NCBI RefSeq assembly: GCF_001436415.1
Contig: NZ_AYZB01000005.1
Coordinates: forward strand, 1 to 64,000
Length of the DNA: 64,000 nt
From: Latilactobacillus graminis DSM 20719
GTDB lineage: Bacteria; Bacillota; Bacilli; Lactobacillales; Lactobacillaceae
Direction: 5' to 3'
How positions within the stretch are numbered: position 1 is the first letter of the stretch; each line of letters begins with the position of its first letter. The position numbers were made by a program, and so were the translations under genes. Below are positions 44,331-54,321 of the stretch, one piece after another. The notes under the pieces are model-generated. The model had not been told where the DNA came from. It searched no databases and saw nothing but the letters and a program-made list of their open reading frames with translations.

Positions 44331-46742
44331 TTAATCATTTAGATGGGGGACAATCAGTTGGCTAGCAGCCAAGTCAACTTGGTAAACGAATGCCTGCTCT
44401 TCACGAATCGTCATCCCCATATCAGTCGCGTAGATTAACAGACCAAGTTGATGCCCCGCTGTTAAATCGTAATGGGTGGGTTGTAAGTCGAGCGTAATAT
44501 CATAGAATTCGTTTGGGGTGACCGCTTCGGTTTGATAACTATTGTGGCGATTTTGGAGATTGATGTGCCCTTTAGTGATGACTTGATAATTGCTTGGTCG
44601 ATTGAGCTTAAACTCCTTTAAATCATCACAGTGCCACTGATAGCCGAGTTGTTGGCCTTTAGCAGCTAATACAGCAGGTGCGGTGCCTAAACGGTTAAAT
44701 TGGCCATAGTCAATCACCAACACGCTCAATAGCCCGCGTTCGGCATTGACAGCGACCCTGGTCCTAAACTGAATTCGACCATCAATGATGAATGGCTTGG
44801 TTAACGGAGCGCTTAAGAAACGTAGCCGGTTACCTGTGAAACTGGATTGATCTGCGATTAAGGCATCTTGCCAAGCAGCTTCACTTATTTTTTGCGCTCT
44901 AAAGATCGCAACGCCATCATCTTTAAAAGTGGCCAGTGGTGCATTTTCAGTAGCGTTAACCCTTAATGTTTGTTCGTTTAGCCAGAAAGTCGTGGTTGGA
45001 TTGACTGGAGCTAGCCAATCCGCTTGGGTCGTCCAAGTGGCTTCTTGCGCATTGTCTTGAATCATGACGGCCGGCAATGTTGTAAGCGCCTGATTATCAA
45101 CGCCGAGTAATTGATGCGTGAACCATAAGTTCATCATATCGGTGAAATCGATCGATTGAATGTTATTCATATAGATATGTTCCCCTTGGTGTAAGAAAAG
45201 CTTCTTATTAACCGGTTGATCACGCAATAAATCCCATAAGGCACCGGCATTTTGCAGTTTAACGTTCCAATCATTTAATCCGTGGACTAAGATGACGTCG
45301 CAATTGAGGTTGGCGATATTATCACGATAGTTACGCGCTGCCCAGAAGGCATTGTAATTGCCTGTGATGCGATCTTGCCCTTCTTGCAGGGCTTTGAGTT
45401 GGTCGGCGAAGAAAGCACCGGAGAGCGCGTAATCGGCGGCATCTTTTTGGCGGGTTTGACATAACTTCGCCAAGACGTCGGCATCTTCACCCTGACAATT
45501 CACTGGTGCGACTACTAACCCGTTTTCGCGGTAGTAATCGTACCAACTGGAAATGGCGGCTTCAGCTACAATGGTTTTCAGACCTTCAACGCCGGTTGTT
45601 GCAGCAGCAGTTGCTAAAGTCCCAAGGTAGGATTTACCAGTCATCGCAATTTGGTGATTACACCACCAAGCTTTAATTTCAATGCCATCGGTGCGGTTGG
45701 TGAAGGCCCGTCGATTACCGGCTAACCACTCGATGATGGCCGTGGTTGAAGCTGTTTCTTCAGGTGAGCCACAAGTACGAACGCCGTCGGAACCGCGCGT
45801 GCCAATGCCGCCAGCGTAAACGTTCGCAAAGCCGCGCGCCAGAAAGTAATCATTTAAACTGTAATTGCTGTCATCTGTCGCGTTTAATTCAGTTGTCATA
45901 CTTGTACTTTTAACGGTGCGTTGTTGAGGGATCGGTGCAGTATTTGGTGCTTGGGTTAAATCAGCTAAGTCTGGTTGTTGAACGGGTTTAGTCGCAATTG
46001 TAGTATCGACATTGTGCAAATCAGCATCGACGTCGTTAATCCCCTTATAGTAAGGACTGGCAGTGTAGAGTGCTGGAATCTTTAAGCCCGCTTCAGTTGC
46101 GCGTGGTCTGAAGATAGTCGTTTCTAATAAGTCGCGTTGGCCGTCTTGATCGGTATCTAGGCTTGATTCAACATAAACAACTTCGCGAATTAAGTGGCTA
46201 GTATCAAAGACGGGTTGGACCTTTCCATTGAAGATGAGAAATTGGGGCTGGACACCTTGCCAGTTCGCAAAAAAACCGCGGTTAGCCAATTGGTCCAGAT
46301 AAAGTAACCCATTTTGGCTACGCGTCGTTAATAGCAGATACAGGGCTTGGATGAAGGTAGGTTGATCAAATGTTGCTTGATCGATAAAGGGAAGTTTAGT
46401 GGCGGCCATAAAAGCAATCGGTTGATCAAGTGCGAAATCGGTTATCACTTCAAACCCCAGTAGTTGAAGAGCGACATTATAGAAGACCACTTGATCAAAT
46501 GAAGTGTTGATGCTTTCAAGGTAGGTGGTTAGATTTAATTCAGTTGTGGCTTGTAATAAACCGAGTTGCCTAATGCGGGTTGATTGGCTACGCGCCTCCG
46601 GAAACAGCCGTTGAAAAATAGTTTGGGCAAGTTTCTGAAAAGAAAGCTGAGCGAAATCTGTTGGAAGCAAATGAATCCGCTGTAATTCCGTGATTTGTTC
46701 AGATTGAGATTTAGTTAAGCGTGCAAACTGATTTAATTGCAT
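44331..46742 (-). CDS. pepX: Xaa-Pro dipeptidyl-peptidase PepX
   Basis: An 803-residue cytosolic serine peptidase (family S15) removing X-Pro dipeptides, part of the proline-peptide use system of lactic acid bacteria. The nucleophile is Ser371 in MTGKSYLGTLA; the later HGLNDWNVK and LHQGEHIYM regions hold the Asp and His of the triad. The N-terminal helical domain (1-170) and the C-terminal beta-sandwich jelly roll (about 560-803) are complete. Length is close to the 760-800 of lactobacilli. Start ATG 46742; it is divergent from the tRNA-Arg gene. Confidence 0.95.
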   Translation of the reverse strand: MQLNQFARLTKSQSEQITELQRIHLLPTDFAQLSFQKLAQTIFQRLFPEARSQSTRIRQLGLLQATTELNLTTYLESINTSFDQVVFYNVALQLLGFEVITDFALDQPIAFMAATKLPFIDQATFDQPTFIQALYLLLTTRSQNGLLYLDQLANRGFFANWQGVQPQFLIFNGKVQPVFDTSHLIREVVYVESSLDTDQDGQRDLLETTIFRPRATEAGLKIPALYTASPYYKGINDVDADLHNVDTTIATKPVQQPDLADLTQAPNTAPIPQQRTVKSTSMTTELNATDDSNYSLNDYFLARGFANVYAGGIGTRGSDGVRTCGSPEETASTTAIIEWLAGNRRAFTNRTDGIEIKAWWCNHQIAMTGKSYLGTLATAAATTGVEGLKTIVAEAAISSWYDYYRENGLVVAPVNCQGEDADVLAKLCQTRQKDAADYALSGAFFADQLKALQEGQDRITGNYNAFWAARNYRDNIANLNCDVILVHGLNDWNVKLQNAGALWDLLRDQPVNKKLFLHQGEHIYMNNIQSIDFTDMMNLWFTHQLLGVDNQALTTLPAVMIQDNAQEATWTTQADWLAPVNPTTTFWLNEQTLRVNATENAPLATFKDDGVAIFRAQKISEAAWQDALIADQSSFTGNRLRFLSAPLTKPFIIDGRIQFRTRVAVNAERGLLSVLVIDYGQFNRLGTAPAVLAAKGQQLGYQWHCDDLKEFKLNRPSNYQVITKGHINLQNRHNSYQTEAVTPNEFYDITLDLQPTHYDLTAGHQLGLLIYATDMGMTIREEQAFVYQVDLAASQLIVPHLND

Positions 46743-46770
46743 GTTTTTCCCTCATTTCTGCGAATTTTAA

Positions 46771-46800
46771 TTGACAGTGATGGTTTCAATTGCTTATAAT
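46771..46800 (+). promoter_or_regulatory. promoter of tRNA-Arg(UCU)
   Basis: Perfect TTGACA (46771-46776), an 18-base spacer and perfect TATAAT (46795-46800), about 48 bases before the tRNA. Confidence 0.8.
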
Positions 46801-46848
46801 ATAGCATGTTGTGCGGTATTCTGATAGAAAAAGCTGTTAATTAATGAG

Positions 46849-46922
46849 GTCATAGTAGCTCAGCTGGATAGAGCAACGGTCTTCTAAACCGTAGGTCGCG
46901 AGTTCGAATCTCGCCTGTGACA
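46849..46922 (+). tRNA. tRNA-Arg (anticodon UCU)
   Basis: A 74-base cloverleaf: acceptor stem GTCATAG/CTGTGAC, D arm GCTC...GAGC, anticodon stem ACGGT/ACCGT with loop CTTCTAA, T arm GCGAG-TTCGAAT-CTCGC, discriminator A. CCA is not encoded. It reads AGA/AGG. Confidence 0.95.
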
Positions 46923-46943
46923 TAAATATCGATTGGAAAATAG

Positions 46944-46983
46944 CTAATTTCGTTAGTTGCAAAACGGAGTTAGTTTTTTTTAT
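46944..46983 (+). terminator. terminator of tRNA-Arg(UCU)
   Basis: CTAATTTCGTT (46944-46954) pairs with AACGGAGTTAG (46963-46973) through all 11 positions with two G-U pairs, then eight T. Confidence 0.75.
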
Positions 46984-47160
46984 TGGGCTGTATTGACGGT
47001 GAGCTTTAATACAAATACTAATTAATCAACTGTTGTTGATAAACCATAAAAGAGCTCGAATTCAATCATTAAATAAAAAAATTATGTGGACTAAATGCTT
47101 ATTTAATCGCCTTTAGCACTTTAATTAAGCATGATTAGCTTAATATTTATAAAATGTGGG
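46984..47160. other. intergenic region without recognised gene
   Basis: Very AT-rich spacer between the tRNA terminator and the cold-shock promoter; no ORF with a ribosome binding site and no stable hairpin noticed. Confidence 0.5.
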
Positions 47161-47189
47161 TTGCTAATTAGAAAATCCCATGCTATACT
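47161..47189 (+). promoter_or_regulatory. promoter of the cold-shock gene
   Basis: TTGCTA (47161-47166), a 17-base spacer and TATACT (47184-47189). Confidence 0.7.
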
Positions 47190-47195
47190 GTTCAA

Positions 47196-47311
47196 GTAAT
47201 CAAATTTTGAAACGTAATTTGAGTTTTGGATGCACAATACCTTCCTCTTTTACCTATCAATAATTTATTGCAACAAAAAACGTACATTGATATGTATCAG
47301 GAGGAATTATT
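47196..47311 (+). promoter_or_regulatory. long 5' leader of the cold-shock mRNA
   Basis: About 116 untranslated bases separate the predicted start of transcription from the csp ATG. Long leaders of this kind act as temperature-sensitive structures in cspA mRNAs. No conserved cold box could be proven here. Confidence 0.5.
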
Positions 47312-47512
47312 ATGAACAACGGCACAGTAAAATGGTTTAACGCAGACAAAGGTTTTGGTTTTATTACTGGTGAAGATGGCAAAGACGTTTTTGCTCATTT
47401 CTCAGCAATCCAAGGTGACGGTTACAAGTCATTAGATGAAGGCCAAGCAGTTTCATATGATGTTGAAGACAGCGACCGCGGTCCTCAAGCAACAAACATC
47501 GTTAAACTTTAA
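47312..47512 (+). CDS. csp: cold-shock protein (CspA family)
   Basis: A 66-residue single cold-shock domain RNA chaperone. RNP1 (KGFGFITG, residues 13-20) and RNP2 (VFAHFSAIQ, about 28-36) are intact, and the length is standard. AGGAGGA lies before ATG 47312. The gene is monocistronic with a long leader and two tandem terminators. Which paralogue it is cannot be said from this window. Confidence 0.95.
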   Translation: MNNGTVKWFNADKGFGFITGEDGKDVFAHFSAIQGDGYKSLDEGQAVSYDVEDSDRGPQATNIVKL

Positions 47513-47520
47513 TATTTGTG

Positions 47521-47543
47521 CCCCGCATCCGCGGGGTTTTTTT
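47521..47543 (+). terminator. terminator of csp
   Basis: CCCCGC-ATCC-GCGGGG followed by seven T. Confidence 0.9.
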
Positions 47544-47576
47544 GTGCAATCATTTTGATTAAAAGATAACAATCCT

Positions 47577-47607
47577 ATTCCGCTCATTTTTGAGCGGAAT
47601 TTTTTTA
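47577..47607 (+). terminator. second tandem terminator after csp
   Basis: TTCCGCTCA and TGAGCGGAA arms with a short T loop, then seven T. Confidence 0.85.
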
Positions 47608-47617
47608 AGCAGTTAAA

Positions 47618-47647
47618 TTGGCAAAGACTCGGTGGGTTCAGTATGAT
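47618..47647 (+). promoter_or_regulatory. candidate promoter of the universal stress gene
   Basis: TTGGCA (47618-47623), an 18-base spacer and TATGAT (47642-47647). Confidence 0.55.
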
Positions 47648-47698
47648 GAAGTTATCACCATGATTCGATTTGACTTCATGATAGGAGGATGTTAGGCA

Positions 47699-48136
47699 AT
47701 GATTACAACTTACCAGAAAATTTTAGTCGGAGTTGATGGGTCGGATTTAGCGAACAAGGCCTTCGTAGAGGCTGTTGAAGTAGCTAAAAGAAATGACGCT
47801 GAACTTTATGTGGCACATATCATTCCGAGTACCATTAATGTTTCACCAGATGCAAGCCTCTATGCCAAGATGATTGCCATGGAAAAAGATCGTGTGAAGG
47901 AACAATTAGCTGCTCATCTGCGTTACGCCAATAATCATGGATTAACGAAAATTACCCCGATCTTGGAGGTTGGTTCGCCAAAAAAAGAAATTGCTTTTCG
48001 AATTCCAGAAAAATATGGTATTGATTTAATTATGCTTGGTATTACTGGCAAGGGCGTAATTGAACGCATGATGGTAGGGTCAGTTGCTCAATATGTTAGC
48101 GCTCATGCGGCAACGAATGTTTTATTAGTTAAATAA
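47699..48136 (+). CDS. universal stress protein (UspA family)
   Basis: A 145-residue cytoplasmic Usp domain. The N-terminal KILVGVDGSDLANKAF and the C-terminal nucleotide-binding motif GITGKGVIERMMVGSVA (the G-2x-G-9x-G-S/T pattern) indicate an ATP-binding member. AGGAGG precedes ATG 47699. It is monocistronic. Usp proteins rise under starvation and stress; the target is unknown. Confidence 0.92.
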   Translation: MITTYQKILVGVDGSDLANKAFVEAVEVAKRNDAELYVAHIIPSTINVSPDASLYAKMIAMEKDRVKEQLAAHLRYANNHGLTKITPILEVGSPKKEIAFRIPEKYGIDLIMLGITGKGVIERMMVGSVAQYVSAHAATNVLLVK

Positions 48137-48198
48137 GGACCACTTCGAGTGTGTGAGCTAGTGTTAAAATGCATCAATAGAATACAATTTTAAACCAA

Positions 48199-48269
48199 GT
48201 ACGTTAATCGGTTAGAGACAGACTATAGCTAGTGTGCATCTAACTGATTAACGTGCTTTTTATTTTTTT
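48199..48269 (+). terminator. terminator of the Usp gene
   Basis: Eighteen-base arms (48199-48216 and 48239-48256, two mismatches) around a 22-base loop are followed by T-rich sequence. Confidence 0.7.
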
Positions 48270-48358
48270 AAGATGAATTAAAGACTGGTTTAACAGGATT
48301 ATTAAGTTGTGTAAAATTTAATTTATGGAAATCGCTTTCTTTTTGGATATACATAATC

Positions 48359-48386
48359 TATAATAGTGTTATAGAAAACGTTTTCC
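48359..48386 (+). promoter_or_regulatory. glp operon -10 box and cre (CcpA) site
   Basis: TATAAT at 48359-48364 is followed by AGAAAACGTTTTCC (48373-48386), a palindromic match to the catabolite-responsive element consensus. Its position at about +2 to +15 fits CcpA repression when glucose is present. The -35 box is weak (TTTCTT). Confidence 0.65.
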
Positions 48387-48401
48387 GAATATGATTGTTA
48401 A

Positions 48402-49931
<1,530 letters not shown>

Positions 49932-49942
49932 GGAGGATTATT

Positions 49943-51769
49943 ATGACATTTTCATTAGAAGGACGTCAACAAATCATTAATAACTTAAAGAACGAACAAC
50001 TTGATTTATTAGTAATCGGTGGTGGGATTACTGGTGCGGGGGTTGCCATTCAAGCAGCTGCATCAGGTATCAAAACCGGTTTGATTGAAATGCAAGATTT
50101 TGCCGAAGGGACTTCATCCCGATCAACGAAGTTAGTTCACGGTGGTATCCGTTATTTAAAGACTTTCGACGTTGGGGTGGTGGCAGATACTGTAAGCGAA
50201 CGGGCTGTTGTTCAAGGTATCGCCCCACATATTCCACGGCCGACACCAATGCTTTTACCAATTTATGATGAACCCGAAGCAACTTATGACATGTTCAGTG
50301 TCAAGATTGCGATGGATTTATATGATAAATTGGCAGGGGTAACTGGCACTCAATATGCCAACTACACAATTGACCGTAAGGAAGTGTTACAACGCGAACC
50401 TGGCTTGAAGTCAGATCGTTTGATGGGGGCTGGTGTTTATTTAGACTTTGTCAATAATGATGCCCGGTTAGTCATCGAAAATATTAAAGAAGCTGATGAA
50501 TTAGGTGCATTAATTGCTAGTCACGTTAAAGCAGTGGGGATGACTTATGATGCAAATGGCCGCGTAAACGGTTTGAAAGCACATGATGAACTAACGGATG
50601 AAACGTTTGATATTCATGCTAAATTAGTGATTAATACGACTGGCCCATGGGTTGATAAAGTCAATGCTTTGAATACGGAAGTCAAAGCACAAGCAACACT
50701 TCGGCCAACTAAAGGAATTCACTTAGTTGTTGATAGTAGTCGTTTATCAGTGCCACAACCAACTTACTTCGATTCTGGCTTACATGATGGTCGGATGATC
50801 TTCGTTGTGCCACGTGAAGGTAAGACATACTTTGGGACAACTGATACTGATTTCACGGGCGACTTCAAGCATCCACGGGTTGAACAGTCCGATGTCGATT
50901 ATTTGTTAAAAGCAATCAATAATCGTTACCCTAGCGTTAATATTGCATTAAATGATGTTGAAGCCAGCTGGGCGGGGTTGCGCCCATTAATCTCTAACAA
51001 CGGTAGCTCCGATTATAACGGCGGTGGTGCAAATAGTGGTAAAGTTTCAGAAGCATCATTCAATGCTCTGATCAAGACAGTTGATGATTATGAGCACAAA
51101 ACAGCTGTCCGTGCAGATGTTGAAAAAGCAATCAGTCAACTAAGAACTGCACATGCTGAGGAGACAGTTAACCCCTCACAGGTTTCGCGTGGGAGTGATT
51201 TAAAAGTAACCGAAAATGGTTTAATTACTTTATCAGGTGGTAAGATTACTGACTACCGTAAAATGGCTGCTGGAGCGCTTGAAAAAATTCGTGAAATTTT
51301 AAAGAACGAATTTAACGAAACGGTGCACGAAATTGATTCTAAGAAGTTACAAGTTTCAGGCGGTCACTTCGATCCCAATAATGTTGATGACACCCTTAAA
51401 TTCTATGCTAAGGTTGCGATGAATAAGGGTATCGATGAAACGGATGCCATCGATTTAGCTAACCGCTTTGGTTCAAATGTCAGTCGAGTGGTTTCATATG
51501 CTGACCAAGGCACTGCAGAAGGTTTGAATTTGAAAGAAACCATTAGTTTGCGGTATTCAGTTAACGAAGAAATGACCTTGACACCAGTTGATTATCTTTT
51601 AAGATGGACGAATTTCATCTTATTCCATAATGATCAATTAGCGACGATTAAACAACCAGTTGTTAATGAAATGGCTCGTTTGCTGAAGTGGGATGCTGCT
51701 GAAAAGACACGCCAAACAGAACTATTGGACGCGGCAATTACTGAAGCGCAATTAGATTATCTGAAATAA
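49943..51769 (+). CDS. glpO: alpha-glycerophosphate oxidase / glycerol-3-phosphate dehydrogenase (GlpO/GlpD)
   Basis: A 608-residue FAD enzyme oxidising glycerol-3-phosphate to dihydroxyacetone phosphate. The FAD-binding motif LLVIGGGITGAGVAIQAA lies near residues 20-37. Length and an insert around 355-405 (NGGGANSGKVSEASFN) match streptococcal/enterococcal GlpO oxidases rather than the 555-residue Bacillus GlpD, so oxygen is the likely electron acceptor and H2O2 the by-product. ATG 49943 follows AGGAGG, 11 bases after glpK. Whether oxidase or dehydrogenase activity dominates needs assay. Confidence 0.88.
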   Translation: MTFSLEGRQQIINNLKNEQLDLLVIGGGITGAGVAIQAAASGIKTGLIEMQDFAEGTSSRSTKLVHGGIRYLKTFDVGVVADTVSERAVVQGIAPHIPRPTPMLLPIYDEPEATYDMFSVKIAMDLYDKLAGVTGTQYANYTIDRKEVLQREPGLKSDRLMGAGVYLDFVNNDARLVIENIKEADELGALIASHVKAVGMTYDANGRVNGLKAHDELTDETFDIHAKLVINTTGPWVDKVNALNTEVKAQATLRPTKGIHLVVDSSRLSVPQPTYFDSGLHDGRMIFVVPREGKTYFGTTDTDFTGDFKHPRVEQSDVDYLLKAINNRYPSVNIALNDVEASWAGLRPLISNNGSSDYNGGGANSGKVSEASFNALIKTVDDYEHKTAVRADVEKAISQLRTAHAEETVNPSQVSRGSDLKVTENGLITLSGGKITDYRKMAAGALEKIREILKNEFNETVHEIDSKKLQVSGGHFDPNNVDDTLKFYAKVAMNKGIDETDAIDLANRFGSNVSRVVSYADQGTAEGLNLKETISLRYSVNEEMTLTPVDYLLRWTNFILFHNDQLATIKQPVVNEMARLLKWDAAEKTRQTELLDAAITEAQLDYLK

Positions 51770-51792
51770 AAAATTAATTTGGAGGAAAGCTA

Positions 51793-52512
51793 ATGGAACA
51801 TTCAATAATGGTTCAGGCGTTTGGTGAACTCGTAGGGACATTTATGCTAGTGCTTTTGGGGGATGGTGTTGTTGCCGGGGTTAGCTTAGCAAAAACAAAG
51901 GCCAATGGGGCTGGCTGGATTGCGATTACGCTTGGTTGGGGTTTTGCCGTGACATTAGGGGTTTATACATCAGCCTTTATGGGTCCAGCCCATTTGAACC
52001 CCGCAGTTACCATTGCGTTTGCGATGATCGGCAAGACACCATGGGCAGCGGTTATTCCGTTTATTATTGCGCAAATGATTGGGGCATTTTTGGGGGCTGT
52101 GTTTGTTTGGATTCAGTATTATCCACACTGGCAAGCCACTAAAGATCAAGCTGCAATTTTAGGTTCTTTTGCAACTGGTCCTGCGATTCGCAGCCCATTT
52201 GCTAATTTAATGAGTGAATTAATTGGGACATTTGTCCTGGTCTTTGGATTGTTAGCATTAACACGTGGTGAATTAACGGCTGGATTAAATCCAATCATTG
52301 TTGGGGTAATTATCACGGCGATTGGCCTATCCCTTGGAGGAACGACCGGGTATGCGATCAACCCTGCGCGGGATTTAGGTCCACGTCTAGCACATGCATT
52401 TTTGCCAATTGCTAATAAAGGCGGTTCAGATTGGTCATATAGCTGGATTCCAGTTGTGGGTCCAATTTTGGGTGGAATACTGGCTGCTTTGTTCTTTGTG
52501 GTCTTACCTTAG
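51793..52512 (+). CDS. glpF: glycerol uptake facilitator (aquaglyceroporin)
   Basis: A 239-residue MIP-family channel with six helices and two half-helices. The two NPA signatures are HLNPAVT (about residue 62) and AINPARD (about 190), with the Asp after the second NPA typical of glycerol-conducting members. GGAGG precedes ATG 51793, 23 bases after glpO. It completes the glycerol operon and brings glycerol to GlpK. Confidence 0.93.
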   Translation: MEHSIMVQAFGELVGTFMLVLLGDGVVAGVSLAKTKANGAGWIAITLGWGFAVTLGVYTSAFMGPAHLNPAVTIAFAMIGKTPWAAVIPFIIAQMIGAFLGAVFVWIQYYPHWQATKDQAAILGSFATGPAIRSPFANLMSELIGTFVLVFGLLALTRGELTAGLNPIIVGVIITAIGLSLGGTTGYAINPARDLGPRLAHAFLPIANKGGSDWSYSWIPVVGPILGGILAALFFVVLP

Positions 52513-52523
52513 ATATCAAAGAG

Positions 52524-52553
52524 AAACGATTAACCTGACTGGTTAATCGTTTT
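52524..52553 (+). terminator. terminator of the glp operon
   Basis: AAACGATTAACC pairs with GGTTAATCGTTT around a 5-base loop; the T tail is short. Confidence 0.7.
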
Positions 52554-52584
52554 GGACCCGCGTAGAATTGTAAAGTATAAATTC

Positions 52585-52613
52585 TTGCTTACTTTTAATA
52601 AGAGAACTATGAT
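52585..52613 (+). promoter_or_regulatory. promoter of the lactate oxidase gene
   Basis: TTGCTT (52585-52590), a 17-base spacer and TATGAT (52608-52613), 34 bases before the start. Confidence 0.65.
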
Positions 52614-52647
52614 GAATATATTCAATGATTGAAAGAAGGAATTTACA

Positions 52648-53736
52648 ATGGCATATCATACTAGTGACGCAGAAGCACCAGTCGATATTTTAAATTTAGA
52701 TTCATTAGAAGGACGCGTAAAAGAACGGATGGAAGCTGGGGCTTTTGGCTATATCCGTGGTGGTTCAGAAGATGAATGGACGATGGCTGCCAATACCAGC
52801 GCATTCAATTCAAAAAAAATTATGCCACGTGTATTACAAGGTATTGACCACGCGAATTTGCACACTAAACTATGGGATATTGATTTAAAAACACCTATTA
52901 TTCAGGCACCTTCAGCAGCACAAGGGTTAGCGCATGAAAAAGGGGAGGTCGATACAGCTAAGGGAGTTGCGGCAGCTGGTTCAATTTTTTCTATTAGTAC
53001 GTATGCAAATACGTTGGTTGAAGATGCAGCCGCAGCGGCACCCGATGCGCCTCAATTTTTCCAACTTTACATGAGCAAAGATGATCAATTCAATGAATTT
53101 CTATTGAAAAAAGCAGTAAAAGCCGGTGTTAAAGCAATTATTTTAACCGTTGATTCAACATTGGGCGGATATCGCGAAGCAGATATTGAAAATCATTTTC
53201 AATTCCCATTACCAATGCCTAATTTAGCAGCTTACAGTGCTTCCGATGGTGAAGGCAAAGGGATTTCTGAAATCTACGCGGCAGCTAAGCAGGGGCTGGT
53301 ACCTGCAGATATTCAAAAAATAAAGGAAATTACAAACTTACCTGTTCTGGTTAAGGGAATCCAGTCACCAGTTGATGCTGAAATTGCGATTCAAGCCGGC
53401 GCTGACGGTATTTGGGTTTCTAACCATGGTGGCCGTCAATTAGATGGTGGGCCGGCTTCGTTTGAAGTATTGCCTTTAATCGCGCAACAAGTTGCTAAAC
53501 GGGTTCCAATCGTATTTGATAGTGGTATCCGTCGTGGTGAACACGTTTTTAAGGCATTGGCAAGTGGTGCTGATCTAGTCGCTATTGGCCGGCCAATTAT
53601 TTATGGATTAAATCTTGGTGGTGCGCAAGGCGTTAAATCAGTTTTCGATCATTTAAATGAAGAATTATCAATAACAATGCAATTAGCTGGTACAAAGACT
53701 ATTGACGAAATTAAAGAAACAACGTTACTGGATTAA
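52648..53736 (+). CDS. lox: lactate oxidase (FMN-dependent alpha-hydroxy acid oxidase)
   Basis: A 362-residue TIM-barrel FMN enzyme. The catalytic signature SNHGGRQLDGGPAS (about residues 253-266) holds the active-site His and Arg, and FDSGIRRGEHVFKALASGA binds FMN phosphate. The N-terminal FGYIRGGSEDEWT resembles Aerococcus lactate oxidase, as does the overall length, so L-lactate plus O2 to pyruvate plus H2O2 is the likely reaction; another alpha-hydroxy acid is possible. GAAAGAAGG precedes ATG 52648. It is monocistronic with its own promoter and terminator and lies beside the glp operon. Confidence 0.87.
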   Translation: MAYHTSDAEAPVDILNLDSLEGRVKERMEAGAFGYIRGGSEDEWTMAANTSAFNSKKIMPRVLQGIDHANLHTKLWDIDLKTPIIQAPSAAQGLAHEKGEVDTAKGVAAAGSIFSISTYANTLVEDAAAAAPDAPQFFQLYMSKDDQFNEFLLKKAVKAGVKAIILTVDSTLGGYREADIENHFQFPLPMPNLAAYSASDGEGKGISEIYAAAKQGLVPADIQKIKEITNLPVLVKGIQSPVDAEIAIQAGADGIWVSNHGGRQLDGGPASFEVLPLIAQQVAKRVPIVFDSGIRRGEHVFKALASGADLVAIGRPIIYGLNLGGAQGVKSVFDHLNEELSITMQLAGTKTIDEIKETTLLD

Positions 53737-53770
53737 TATGATATACTAGTGTTCCTTGGCAGGGGCGTGA

Positions 53771-53814
53771 AAAAAACGGTCTAACTCATATATGTGAGTT
53801 AGACCGTTTTTTTT
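53771..53814. terminator. bidirectional terminator after lactate oxidase
   Basis: A stem of about 18 bases (AAAACGGTCTAACTCA with its complement) around TATATG, with A and T runs on both sides. Confidence 0.9.
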
Positions 53815-53822
53815 GTTAAAAT

Positions 53823-54062
53823 CTATTGTCGGAGGTGGGGTAATTCGGCTAATAGTAATTCACTGGCGACTAACCCGAGTAGGCTGAGCATGAAATAGAC
53901 CCAGTGTGAGCCACTTCCCCAGCCAAAGAGATGGCCATCTATACCGACTAGAATAATGAAAAGAAGACAATTCGTAATTAAGCCGATTTTGAAAGTCAGC
54001 TGACTGGCAATGACGGCGAATAAAACGATTGAGATAAAAATAATGAAAAATGCAGAAATCAA
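53823..54062 (-). CDS. small hydrophobic membrane protein (about 79 aa)
   Basis: Not recognised. The product has three likely membrane helices (for example ISAFFIIFISIVLFAVIA and VYFMLSLLGLVASELLLA) with a short GHLFGWGSGSH loop. The frame opens at GTG 54074, but AGGTGG overlaps that codon and is spaced correctly (8 bases) for TTG 54062, so I use the latter. It is transcribed toward lactate oxidase and shares its terminator. No partner gene suggests a function. Confidence 0.6.
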   Translation of the reverse strand: MISAFFIIFISIVLFAVIASQLTFKIGLITNCLLFIILVGIDGHLFGWGSGSHWVYFMLSLLGLVASELLLAELPHLRQ

Positions 54063-54227
54063 AGTGACGACCACCTAACGCTATCCGATTTAAATACTAT
54101 ATACATTTTACTATAACCACAGGTGAACAACAATTAAATATATTTCAGTAAAATTTTGTCTTTTGAAATTTCGTTAACAAAATCTTCAAATTTACGATGT
54201 AAACTAAAACTAGTCCAACTGATCAGA

Positions 54228-54279
54228 AGCCACTATCAAGCCAATTAATGGACAGTTTTTTTGATGAGTGGCTATACTG
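54228..54279 (+). promoter_or_regulatory. inverted repeat at the TetR gene promoter
   Basis: AGCCACTATCAA (54228-54239) and TTGATGAGTGGCT (54261-54273) form a dyad with one bulged base, immediately followed by a TATACT box (54274-54279). It would span the -35 region and may be the operator of the TetR protein. Confidence 0.45.
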
Positions 54280-54321
54280 TTAACAGGTGAATTTAATTCA
54301 AAGATTGGGGGAACCGATTAG

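Noticed and set aside
44331-46742. Frameshift or insertion in pepX
   Set aside because: Checked because of the unusual 803-residue length; the frame is continuous with all catalytic motifs, and the lengths of lactobacillus PepX proteins are close to this.
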